Assembly (NCBI RefSeq): GCF_012927405.1
Contig: NZ_JABBGM010000010.1
Coordinates: 62,001-126,000 of the forward strand
Direction of reading: 5' to 3'
Length of the DNA: 64,000 nucleotides
Source: Novosphingobium olei
Lineage (GTDB): Bacteria > Pseudomonadota > Alphaproteobacteria > Sphingomonadales > Sphingomonadaceae
Below are positions 55,624-64,000 of the stretch, piece by piece. The stretch's first letter is position 1, and every line of letters begins with the position of its first letter. The position numbers and the translations under genes are program-made. A model generated the notes under the pieces. The model worked only from the letters and a program-made list of their open reading frames with translations, was not told the origin of the DNA and ran no database searches.

Positions 55624-56631
55624 CTACATCGCCGCGTGGCGGGCCATCGTCGCTGCGTCAAGCCGCAGGAAGCGCGCGGCGTTATTGTAGAAGATGTCGC
55701 GCTTCTGCGCCCTGGTCAGGAACGGCGCACTTTCGACCGCCTCGATCGCCTTGCCGATCGCTTCTGGCCAGACCATCTGGTCCGAACCGAACATGATCCG
55801 CTTGGCAAAGCCCGCGTCGACCAGTTCCTTCAGATAGGCATGGAAGGTGGCGCGCGGCTGCGTCCAGTCGATCACCCCCAGATCCACGTAGACCTGCGGA
55901 TGGCTGTAGAGCAGCGCGATCATGTCATCGCGCATGGGAAAGCCCGCGTGCATCACGTTCAGCCGCAGCTTGGGGTGGCGCAGCAGCACCTCCTCCAGCA
56001 GCAGCGAGCTCGACAGCCGCGCACGGTAGCCCGAGCCGGGAAGGTAGCCGACGCCCGGCGGCCCAGGGCCCACGTGGATCGATACCGGCAGGTCTTCCTT
56101 TTCGGCGAAGGCCCAGATCCTCTCCGCGCGCGGATCGTCCGGCGCAACGCCATCGTATTGCAGGCCAAGCTCGCCGATCGCCATGGCCTCGCCCTGCGCA
56201 TGAAGCGCGGCGAATTCCTGCTCGAAGCCAGCGGCCAGCGGCCAGTCAGGGATCAGGCTGGGGATCAGCCGTGCAGGCGCTGCCTTGCGCCACCGGTCGA
56301 CAACCGCCTTGGGACCGGAGACGAGCCCGATGACATTGTACTTGTCGAGCTGCGCGATCGAGCGCGTCATCACTTCGTCATCGGTCTTCGGCGAAACGAT
56401 GGGATCGCTGCACCCCGCCCCCTGGAACAGCGTGCCGAAGCTCTCCATCGGGGCGTGCGCCGGGTCCCACACCGGCATGGTGATGGGGCTGCACAGCGCC
56501 AGCGGCGGCGGGCCCTGCTGGTCCGCCGCCAGCGCGTGCAGGTGCATGTCGATGATCGGCTCGCGCGCCTCGGCACGGCCTGCCAGCACTGCCACCAGCG
56601 CCAGCATGGCCGCCCCGGCGCGCAGCGTCAC
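55624..56631 (-). CDS. Exported amidohydrolase (metal-dependent hydrolase, TIM-barrel)
   Basis: This 335-residue enzyme has a signal peptide (RAGAAMLALVAVLAGRAEA) followed by IIDMHLHALA, the H-x-H metal motif of the amidohydrolase 2 family. Later conserved parts are AIGELGLQYDG, VSIHVGPGPPG, LNVMHAGFPM and MFGSDQMVWPE with the metal-binding Asp. Substrate unknown; family members include decarboxylases and lactonases. The GTG start at 56631 overlaps the ispG stop (GTGA), so translation is coupled to an essential isoprenoid gene. Confidence 0.87.
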   Translation of the reverse strand: MTLRAGAAMLALVAVLAGRAEAREPIIDMHLHALAADQQGPPPLALCSPITMPVWDPAHAPMESFGTLFQGAGCSDPIVSPKTDDEVMTRSIAQLDKYNVIGLVSGPKAVVDRWRKAAPARLIPSLIPDWPLAAGFEQEFAALHAQGEAMAIGELGLQYDGVAPDDPRAERIWAFAEKEDLPVSIHVGPGPPGVGYLPGSGYRARLSSSLLLEEVLLRHPKLRLNVMHAGFPMRDDMIALLYSHPQVYVDLGVIDWTQPRATFHAYLKELVDAGFAKRIMFGSDQMVWPEAIGKAIEAVESAPFLTRAQKRDIFYNNAARFLRLDAATMARHAAM

Positions 56632-57755
56632 TCCGCCGCCTCGGTCACTGCGTCGGACGCGGCCTCGATCTCGGCGGCCTTGGCCTCCACCAGCGCGACG
56701 ATGTGGTCGAGCATCTCTTCGGACTGCACGTGGTGGTCGGTCACGCCCGACAGATAGACCATGTGCTTGCCGTTGCCGCCGCCGGTCACGCCGATATCGG
56801 TCTCGCGCGCTTCGCCAGGACCATTGACCACGCAGCCCAGCACCGACAGCGAGATCGGCGTCTTGATATGGGTCAGCCGCTTTTCCAGCGCTTCCACCGT
56901 GCGGATCACGTCGAAGCCCTGCCGCGCGCAGCTGGGGCACGAAACCACGCGCACGCCGCGGGTGCGCAGCCCCAGTGCCTTGAGAATCTCGAAGCCGACG
57001 CGCACTTCTTCTTCCGGCTCGGCCGAAAGCGAAACGCGCAGCGTGTCGCCGATGCCCGCCCACAGCAGGTTGCCGATCCCGATCGAGGACTTGACCGTGC
57101 CGCCGATCAGCCCGCCCGCCTCGGTGATGCCAAGGTGCAGCGGGCAGTCGACCGCTTCGGCAAGCCCCATGTAGGCGCTCACGGCCAGGAACACGTCGCT
57201 GGCCTTCACCGCCACCTTGTATTCGTGGAAATCGTGGTCCTGCAGCAGCTTGATGTGATCGAGCGCGGATTCCACCAGCGCCTCGGGGCACGGCTCGCCG
57301 TACTTTTCCAGCAGATCCTTCTCCAGGCTGCCGGCGTTCACGCCGATGCGGATGGCGCAGCCGTTGGCCTTGGCCGCGCGCACCACTTCGGCCACGCGCT
57401 CGTTCGAACCGATGTTGCCCGGATTGATGCGCAGGCACGCCGCGCCCGCATCGGCGGCTTCAAGCGCGCGCTTGTAGTGGAAGTGGATGTCGGCAACGAG
57501 CGGCACGCGGGCCGCCTTGACGATCTTGCCGAACGCAGCGGTGCTTTCCACGTCGGGGCAGGAAACGCGGATGATGTCGGCGCCCGCCTCCTCGCAGCGA
57601 CGGATCTGGTCGATCGTCGCGACCGCATCGCTGGTGGGCGTGTTGGTCATGGTCTGGACGGTGATCGGGGCATCGCCGCCGACGGGGACCGAACCGACCA
57701 TGATCTGGCGGCTCTTGCGACGCTCTATCGTGCGCCAGGGACGGATCGAAGACAT
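56628..57755 (-). CDS. ispG: 4-hydroxy-3-methylbut-2-enyl diphosphate synthase (flavodoxin/ferredoxin)
   Basis: This 375-residue [4Fe-4S] enzyme makes HMBPP from MEcPP in the MEP isoprenoid pathway. N-terminal TIM-barrel motifs are IMVGSVPVGGDAPITVQTMT and ADIHFHYKRALEAADAGA. The C-terminal cluster ligands are in SCPSCARQG and GCVVNGPGEA with the Glu in ARETDIGVTGG. The final 20 residues are Ala/Glu-rich. It is preceded by a GNAT gene (9 bp) and followed by a coupled amidohydrolase. Confidence 0.96.
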   Translation of the reverse strand: MSSIRPWRTIERRKSRQIMVGSVPVGGDAPITVQTMTNTPTSDAVATIDQIRRCEEAGADIIRVSCPDVESTAAFGKIVKAARVPLVADIHFHYKRALEAADAGAACLRINPGNIGSNERVAEVVRAAKANGCAIRIGVNAGSLEKDLLEKYGEPCPEALVESALDHIKLLQDHDFHEYKVAVKASDVFLAVSAYMGLAEAVDCPLHLGITEAGGLIGGTVKSSIGIGNLLWAGIGDTLRVSLSAEPEEEVRVGFEILKALGLRTRGVRVVSCPSCARQGFDVIRTVEALEKRLTHIKTPISLSVLGCVVNGPGEARETDIGVTGGGNGKHMVYLSGVTDHHVQSEEMLDHIVALVEAKAAEIEAASDAVTEAAE

Positions 57756-57764
57756 GGGCTGGTC

Positions 57765-58331
57765 CTATACCTGCGCCGCGTCGGCAAGGCTACCGCCAGC
57801 GCCATCAATCTTGGATGTCATCTTTCGGGCATAGAGAAACTCGGGATCGCAGTGATTGCCGACCCAGAATTCGATGTCCGCGATCTTGGCAAAGCCATAG
57901 CGGTGATAGAACCGCTGCGCCTCGACGTTTTCGCTGTAGACGGTCAGCTGCACTTCGTCCGCGCCTTCCAGCGCAGCCTGCGCCAGGGCCCAGTCCATCA
58001 GCCGCTTGCCCAGCCCGCCCCCGATCCGCGCCGGGTCGGTGTAGAGCTGCTTCAGCTCGAGCGGACGCGCCGCGTCGCTGTACCCTTCCGACAGCGTGCT
58101 GCTCAGCACCAGCTTGCAGAACGCGATCAGCGCACCGTCTTCCTCGATCACCGCGATGCGCATGCCGGGATCGGCGATCTCGGAAGCGACCTTGGCGTCA
58201 CTGTGCGCCTGGCCCAGGAAAGTCGCGAAATCCTCGGGCTTGTAGAGGTGGACGAACTTCGCGGTCACCGCGCGCCGGCCAAGGTCGGCAAGCGCGGCGG
58301 CATCGGCGGGAGAAGCAAGACGGAGAATCAT
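57765..58331 (-). CDS. GNAT acetyltransferase
   Basis: This 188-residue protein has a GNAT layout: ILRLASPADAAALADLGRRA, the acetyl-CoA loop RIGGGLGKRLMDWALAQAAL, and LTVYSENVEAQRFYHRYGF near the end, where Asn/Gln and Tyr contacts are typical. Target unknown. It starts at the ATG at 58331 and is the first gene of the five-gene run that contains ispG. Confidence 0.87.
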   Translation of the reverse strand: MILRLASPADAAALADLGRRAVTAKFVHLYKPEDFATFLGQAHSDAKVASEIADPGMRIAVIEEDGALIAFCKLVLSSTLSEGYSDAARPLELKQLYTDPARIGGGLGKRLMDWALAQAALEGADEVQLTVYSENVEAQRFYHRYGFAKIADIEFWVGNHCDPEFLYARKMTSKIDGAGGSLADAAQV

Positions 58332-58389
58332 GGCTCCCGTCTAGCTCTCCTGCCGATCGCTTGCCAGCGCAACGGTTGCTGCGCGGCGC

Positions 58390-58815
58390 TTACTGCGCCG
58401 CCGCGACCTTCACCTTCTTGTACGGCACGAACTTGTCGAGCCCGACGAAACCCCGCCAGAAGCCACCGACGCGGTCGCGCAGCTGAACGGTGTCGACGCT
58501 GCACAGCTGCGATCCGGTCAGTCGCGTGACGAGGATGTCATCGTCGTCGAGCGTTTCAGCGCCCGTCTTCGGCCGCTGCACGTAAAGCGTGCTGCCCGTG
58601 TCATAGACGATCGCGGTCTTGTTGATCACGCGGGCCGAGGAAACCGCCGGGTTGTAGATGCAGTCGACCGGTTCGCCCGCGACCCGCCCCTCGAGCAGCT
58701 TGGCAAGCTGCTGCTCGCCGGTCAGCCGGGGTTTCGCCTCGGCCGAAACGCCGCCTGCCAGAACCATTGCGCCTGCCGCAAGGGCAAGCCCCATATTGCG
58801 TGCTGTCTTCGCCAT
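58390..58815 (-). CDS. Secreted hypothetical protein, sphingomonad type
   Basis: This 141-residue protein starts at the ATG at 58815 behind AAGGAAA and has a signal peptide (GLALAAGAMVLAGGVSAEA). The mature part has two cysteines (VDCIYNP and SQLCSVDT) that could form a disulphide, and ends with a basic strand (KFVPYKKVKVAAAQ). I cannot name the family; the motif RVINKTAIVYDTGSTLYVQR looks conserved-protein-like. Periplasmic location is likely. Confidence 0.7.
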   Translation of the reverse strand: MAKTARNMGLALAAGAMVLAGGVSAEAKPRLTGEQQLAKLLEGRVAGEPVDCIYNPAVSSARVINKTAIVYDTGSTLYVQRPKTGAETLDDDDILVTRLTGSQLCSVDTVQLRDRVGGFWRGFVGLDKFVPYKKVKVAAAQ

Positions 58816-58906
58816 GATTCGCGTTTCCTTCTGCGTTCGATCTACGATCGATATTGCCTTGCGCCTGAACGGGTGCTGACCGGCAGGTTGATCACCGCGC
58901 CCTGCC

Positions 58907-59362
58907 TCATGGTGCCTCGCCACGGGCGAGCGCCGCCCAGTCTTCGTCGGCCGGCTGGGTATCGAAGGCAATTGCGCCTGCCGGCAGCGCGATCCACGGC
59001 TGCTTGTCGCGCACCCACACATGGAAGGCAGGGACCAGCCCCGCACTGTCGTCTCGCGTGCCCGCGCGGATCGTCGGCCACGCCGGGCGGCGTTCGTTCA
59101 CGGTGTAGAGCCGCGTCAGGCAGAACGGGCAGGCATGGTGCGTCACCCGCGCTCCGCTCACCGCCAGCACCGTGCCCGAGATCGTCTCGCCATCGACGAC
59201 AAGATCGGACGCGGCAACCTGCTGGTTCAGCGCGAAGGCCGATCCCTGCCGGGACTGGCAGCCGGTGCAGTGGCAGGCATACGGGCGCAAGCCGGCGTCG
59301 ATGGCGGTATAGCGCACCGCGCCGCAGCCGCATCCGCCGGTGATGACCTGCCCCTGCGCCAC
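58907..59362 (-). CDS. GFA/CENP-V family protein (glutathione-dependent formaldehyde-activating fold)
   Basis: This 151-residue zinc protein has the family's metal cysteines: GGCGCGAVRY, CHCTGCQSRQGSAFALN and HACPFCLTRLY. The family includes S-hydroxymethylglutathione synthase homologues, but most members have unknown substrates. The start is GTG at 59362 (MAQGQVITGGCGCG). It follows tldD by 25 bp in the same direction. Confidence 0.9.
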   Translation of the reverse strand: MAQGQVITGGCGCGAVRYTAIDAGLRPYACHCTGCQSRQGSAFALNQQVAASDLVVDGETISGTVLAVSGARVTHHACPFCLTRLYTVNERRPAWPTIRAGTRDDSAGLVPAFHVWVRDKQPWIALPAGAIAFDTQPADEDWAALARGEAP

Positions 59363-59387
59363 GGCATCCTCCTCCTCCCCTGCCCGA

Positions 59388-60818
59388 TCAGGCGGTGCCG
59401 CCCACGGTCAGCCCTTCGACCAGCAGCGTCGGCTGCCCCACGCCTGCCGGCACCGACTGTCCGCCCTTGCCGCAGATGCCGACGCCTTCGTCCAGCGCCA
59501 TGTCGTTGCCGATCCCGGTCACGCGGGTCAGCACGGTCGGCCCGTCGCCGATCAGCGTCGCGCCCTTGATTGGCGCGCCGAGCTTGCCGTTCTCCACGCG
59601 ATAGGCCTCGGTGCAGGAAAACACGAACTTGCCGCTGGTGATGTCCACCTGCCCGCCGCCGAAGCTCTTGGCATAAATGCCGTTCTTCACGCGTGACAGC
59701 AGCTCGGCCGGATCGTCGTTGCCGCCGCGCATGAAGGTGTTGGTCATCCGCGGCATCGGCGCGTGGGCATAGCTTTCGCGGCGACCGTTGCCGGTTGGCT
59801 CCACGCCCATCAGCCGCGCGTTGAGCCGATCCTGGATATAGCCCTTCAGGATGCCGTCCTCGATCAGGATGTTCTCCTGCGTCGGCGTGCCTTCGTCGTC
59901 GATCGAAAGCGAGCCGCGCCGCCCCTGCCCGTTCACGCCCAGAAGCGATCCGTCGTCGATCACGGTCACGCCCGGCGCGGCCACGCGCTGGCCGATGCGG
60001 CCCGAAAACGCGCTGGTGCCCTTGCGGTTGAAATCGCCTTCAAGGCCATGGCCCACCGCTTCGTGCAGCAGCACGCCCGGCCAGCCGGGACCGACCAGCA
60101 CGGTCATCTCGCCCGCCGGCGCCGCCACCGATTCCAGGTTCACCAGCGCCTGCGCCAGCGCGCTGTCGATGGCCCGGTTCCACGTCTCGGGCGCGAACAG
60201 GTCGTCATACAGCCGCCGCCCGCCGATCCCGAACGTGCCCGTCTCGCGCCGCCCGTTGTGCTCGGCCACGATCGACACGTTCAATCGCACCAGCGGCCGC
60301 ACGTCGTGCGCGACGAAACCGTCGGCGCGCACGATCTCCACCACCGACCAGCTCGCCGAAAGCGAGGCCGACACTTGCGCCACGCGCGGATCGCGGGCGC
60401 GCGCGGCGGCATCGATGGTCTCGAGCAGGCGGACCTTGGCCTCGAACGGCACGGCATCGAGCGGCGAGGCATCGGTATAGAGATGGCGGTTGTGCCCGCG
60501 GGGCGGCGGCGCCGCCTGCCCCTTGGCCGGATCGAGCAGCGCCAGCGTCTCGCCCGCCCGCGCGATGGCGGTCGCGGAAATCTCGTTGGCATGGGCAAAG
60601 CCGGTCATCTCGCCCGAAACGCCGCGCAGGCCGAAGCCCGCGTCGCGCGAATAGTCTGCGGTCTTGAGCCGCCCGTCATCGAAGCCGAAGCTTTCGGACG
60701 CGATGAACTGGAGATAGAGCTCGCCATCGTCGCACGCCTTGAGCGTGTCGCGCGCAAGGCGCAGCGCATCGTCGGGGGTGAGCAGGCCGGGGCGATAGAG
60801 CAGCGAGCGGGTATCCAT
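59388..60818 (-). CDS. tldD: Metalloprotease TldD
   Basis: This 476-residue peptidase, with PmbA/TldE, degrades or matures small peptides such as microcin B17 precursors. The zinc motif is LLHEAVGHGLEGD (H-E-x3-H) and the late metal-binding Cys is in FVFSCTEAYRVENG. Both family halves and the SYAHAPMPRMTNTFM segment are present. The partner tldE/pmbA is not in the window. Confidence 0.94.
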   Translation of the reverse strand: MDTRSLLYRPGLLTPDDALRLARDTLKACDDGELYLQFIASESFGFDDGRLKTADYSRDAGFGLRGVSGEMTGFAHANEISATAIARAGETLALLDPAKGQAAPPPRGHNRHLYTDASPLDAVPFEAKVRLLETIDAAARARDPRVAQVSASLSASWSVVEIVRADGFVAHDVRPLVRLNVSIVAEHNGRRETGTFGIGGRRLYDDLFAPETWNRAIDSALAQALVNLESVAAPAGEMTVLVGPGWPGVLLHEAVGHGLEGDFNRKGTSAFSGRIGQRVAAPGVTVIDDGSLLGVNGQGRRGSLSIDDEGTPTQENILIEDGILKGYIQDRLNARLMGVEPTGNGRRESYAHAPMPRMTNTFMRGGNDDPAELLSRVKNGIYAKSFGGGQVDITSGKFVFSCTEAYRVENGKLGAPIKGATLIGDGPTVLTRVTGIGNDMALDEGVGICGKGGQSVPAGVGQPTLLVEGLTVGGTA

Positions 60819-60894
60819 CGCCCCGATATAGGCGCGTTCGCTGTCCCTTGCTACTGCACCCGCGTCACTACGGGCGCAGGCTCACGGCAGGCGC

Positions 60895-61122
60895 TTATTC
60901 CGGATTGATGTCGCCGGGCGAAACTTCGTGGATGCCGGCCTCGGCCGGGCCGCCCTTCAGCACGAAGCGGCGGTCGCAGTAACCGCACTCGGCAAAGCCC
61001 TTCTCGTCGATTTCCATGTAGACGCGCGGGTGGCCCAGCGCGCTGCCGCCGCGAATGTCGGTCGCGCCATCGCACCATACGCGGGTGGAGTCGGTGAAGA
61101 TCGTCTCGGGAGCCTTGATCAT
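60895..61122 (-). CDS. Zinc-finger domain protein (NDUFS6-like)
   Basis: This 75-residue protein has the family pattern CDGATDIRGGSALGHPRVYM and AECGYCDRRFVL, giving one Cys, a His, and a C-x2-C pair as zinc ligands. In mitochondria the relative NDUFS6 is an accessory complex I subunit; the bacterial role is unproven. The ATG at 61122 (MIKAPETIF) is preferred; 61140 is possible. It is upstream of tldD in the same direction. Confidence 0.88.
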   Translation of the reverse strand: MIKAPETIFTDSTRVWCDGATDIRGGSALGHPRVYMEIDEKGFAECGYCDRRFVLKGGPAEAGIHEVSPGDINPE

Positions 61123-61233
61123 GGCCTCGCGCGCTAGCAAAACCGCATGCAGGCGACAAGCGGGCCCGTGACGCTAGGCCGTCACCCTAGTTGCCCCTTT
61201 ACCTTGTCCTTTCACGCGGGCAGGGAGAACGCC

Positions 61234-62172
61234 ATGACCACCCCGCCCGCCATCCAGATCCGCGATCTCGTCAAGCGTTACGCGCCCACCGGCAAGGCCC
61301 CGGGCAAGCTCGCGCTCGACGGGGTCAGCTTCGATGTGCCGCAAGGCCAGATCTTCGGCCTGCTCGGCCCCAACGGCGCAGGCAAGTCCACGCTGATCAA
61401 CACGCTCGCCGGGCTCGTGATGAAATCATCGGGCCATGTCGAGATCTGGGGGCACGACATCGATCGCCACCCGCGCAACGCCAAGGCCTCGATCGGCATC
61501 GTGCCGCAGGAAATAGTGTTCGACCCCTTCTTCACGCCCGTGGAAGTGCTCGACATCCAGGCCGGGCTCTATGGCGTGCCCAAGGCGCAGCGCCGCTCGA
61601 TGGACCTGCTGCGCGCGGTGCATCTTGCCGACAAGGCCGATGCCTATGCCCGCTCGCTTTCGGGGGGCATGAAGCGCCGTCTGCTGGTGGCCAAGGCGAT
61701 GGTCCACAGCCCGCCGGTGCTGGTGCTCGACGAGCCGACCGCAGGTGTCGACGTCGAACTGCGCCGCCAGCTGTGGGAACTCGTGGTCAAGCTGAACCGC
61801 GAGGAAGGCGTCACCGTCGTCCTTACCACGCACTACCTCGAAGAGGCCGAGGAACTGTGCGACCGCATCGCGATCATCAACCACGGCAAGCTGATCACCA
61901 ACAAGCCGACGCGCGAACTGGTCGATATGGCGCGCGAAAAGATCGTCGTGCTGACGGTGGATCGGGACGTTTCCGCTGCACCGCAACATCCTGCGTTCCT
62001 GAAAAGCACGGTCGCTGGCGAGCGCACGGTCGAAATCACCTACGACAAGGACCGGATGAACGCCGGGCAGGTCCTCGCGCTGGTGCAGGACCAGGGCTAC
62101 GCGATTGCCGACGTGTCCACGCGCGAAGCGGATCTCGAGGATGTGTTCGTCCGCCTCACCACCGCCGGGTGA
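61234..62172 (+). CDS. ABC transporter ATP-binding protein
   Basis: This 312-residue ATPase has Walker A LLGPNGAGKSTLI, Q-loop IVPQEIVF, signature SLSGGMKRRLLVAK and Walker B VLVLDEPTAGVD, then a C-terminal domain of about 90 residues typical of the DrrA/YadG/CcmA type exporters. The ATG at 61234 is behind CAGGGAG. The cognate ABC-2 permease is not found next to it; only a tiny opposite-strand gene and nadB follow, so the partner must be elsewhere. Confidence 0.92.
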   Translation: MTTPPAIQIRDLVKRYAPTGKAPGKLALDGVSFDVPQGQIFGLLGPNGAGKSTLINTLAGLVMKSSGHVEIWGHDIDRHPRNAKASIGIVPQEIVFDPFFTPVEVLDIQAGLYGVPKAQRRSMDLLRAVHLADKADAYARSLSGGMKRRLLVAKAMVHSPPVLVLDEPTAGVDVELRRQLWELVVKLNREEGVTVVLTTHYLEEAEELCDRIAIINHGKLITNKPTRELVDMAREKIVVLTVDRDVSAAPQHPAFLKSTVAGERTVEITYDKDRMNAGQVLALVQDQGYAIADVSTREADLEDVFVRLTTAG

Positions 62173-62181
62173 TCGGCCAAG

Positions 62182-62352
62182 TTACTGAACGGGGCTGACT
62201 TCTTCCTTGTCGGCGCGCCAGCCGCCGCGCGGGCGGCGGCGGATGCCCGCGCCGCAGTGGCGGCAGTGCGAGACATACGACAGGCCATCCCACGAGATCC
62301 GATCCCGCTGGGGCCGATGCCGGTTGAAAAGGCAAAGCAGTCTACCGAACAT
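62182..62352 (-). CDS. Short cysteine-pair protein, hypothetical
   Basis: This 56-residue protein starts MFGRLLCLFNRHRPQRDRIS and contains SHCRHCGAGIRRRPRGGW, a single C-x2-C knuckle within an Arg/Trp-rich basic body. The ordered pattern (short hydrophobic start, aromatic strand, Cys pair, acidic tail) looks like a genuine small protein, and I think similar ones occur in sphingomonads, though I cannot name a family. It lies between the convergent ABC gene and divergent nadB. Confidence 0.6.
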   Translation of the reverse strand: MFGRLLCLFNRHRPQRDRISWDGLSYVSHCRHCGAGIRRRPRGGWRADKEEVSPVQ

Positions 62353-62423
62353 TGCTTTTCAAAACCTGCGCTGGAGTCGGCGCACCTTACCCCTGATGCT
62401 GCGACTGCGAAATGAAAAATACG

Positions 62424-62456
62424 TAATGTCCGCAGTTTATTGGTTTTCGGACATTA
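62424..62456. promoter_or_regulatory. 9-bp inverted repeat upstream of nadB
   Basis: TAATGTCCG (62424-62432) and CGGACATTA (62448-62456) are separated by 15 AT-rich bases, about 90 bp before the nadB start and 72 bp before the short gene. A regulator of NAD synthesis is one candidate; no evidence names it. Confidence 0.5.
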
Positions 62457-62546
62457 AGCATGTTGCCCCTGTGAACCGTCTTTTCAAACTGCGGCCACGG
62501 GCGCAAAGGGCAGGTCCTGCCCATCTGCTAGCGGAGCCGCGCGGTT

Positions 62547-64000
<1,454 letters not shown>

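Noticed and set aside
62097..62288. 63-codon minus-strand Ala-rich frame
   Set aside because: It overlaps the ABC gene end and the better-supported 56-residue Cys-pair protein in another frame; its composition is typical of a shadow.

Overview
The window is a gene-dense, high-GC piece of an alphaproteobacterial chromosome, most likely a sphingomonad (Novosphingobium or a close relative). The evidence is the PhyR-NepR-EcfG stress module, GapR (DUF2312), a PHA synthase with phasin, a PEP-CTERM protein, M28 and TldD peptidases, and extreme GC at third codon positions that creates long empty antisense ORFs. Genus is inferred from gene content only. Most of the window is core chromosome. I see no phage, insertion sequence, plasmid backbone or CRISPR array.

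Layout. At 1-3.7 kb lies a small acyl-CoA/ring-oxidation group: acyl-CoA synthetase (cut by the window edge), Rieske oxygenase, enoyl-CoA hydratase and PaaI-type thioesterase. At 3.8-7 kb are a secreted M28 peptidase, tRNA-Pro, about 1 kb without a convincing protein gene (a candidate structured RNA plus nested REP-like repeats), and tRNA-Cys. At 7-14 kb are an RNB exoribonuclease, a second crotonase, AlaC-like aminotransferase, PHA synthase, phasin with two operator-like dyads, and ClpS. At 14-19.4 kb are LptF/LptG, a fatty-acid desaturase and a GNAT-like protein.

The 19.4-25.3 kb region is the most distinctive part: a general stress response island. It has phyR, a CHASE/HWE histidine kinase, nepR and ecfG, plus two stand-alone receiver proteins and an FNR-like regulator. 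Three perfect EcfG-type promoters (GGAAC-N16/17-CGTT) precede a receiver gene, phyR and nepR-ecfG. In standard logic the kinase phosphorylates PhyR, PhyR captures NepR, and EcfG is freed to transcribe the regulon, including its own control genes.

At 25-34 kb are an AI-2E family permease, Fe/Mn superoxide dismutase, a dicarboxylate symporter, GlmM, a DUF1272 protein, ThiD, an MFS transporter whose Shine-Dalgarno lies inside a hairpin, an acetyltransferase and a LOG-family protein. At 34-43 kb are tRNA-Gln, Ppx/GppA, RlmE, GapR, an SDR, an amidohydrolase, a CPBP protease, YebC, DUF3147 and RuvC. At 43-50 kb are a GT-C type glycosyltransferase, RuvA-RuvB, a Ser/Thr-rich PEP-CTERM protein and aconitase. 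At 50-64 kb are two EamA exporters, two different L,D-transpeptidases, a five-gene cluster around ispG, a GFA protein, TldD, two small cysteine-containing proteins, an ABC ATPase and nadB (cut by the window end).

Coordinates come from reading the sequence. Starts were chosen by ribosome-binding site, overlap and family length, and uncertain ones are flagged. No homology search was possible, so family names rest on recognised motifs.
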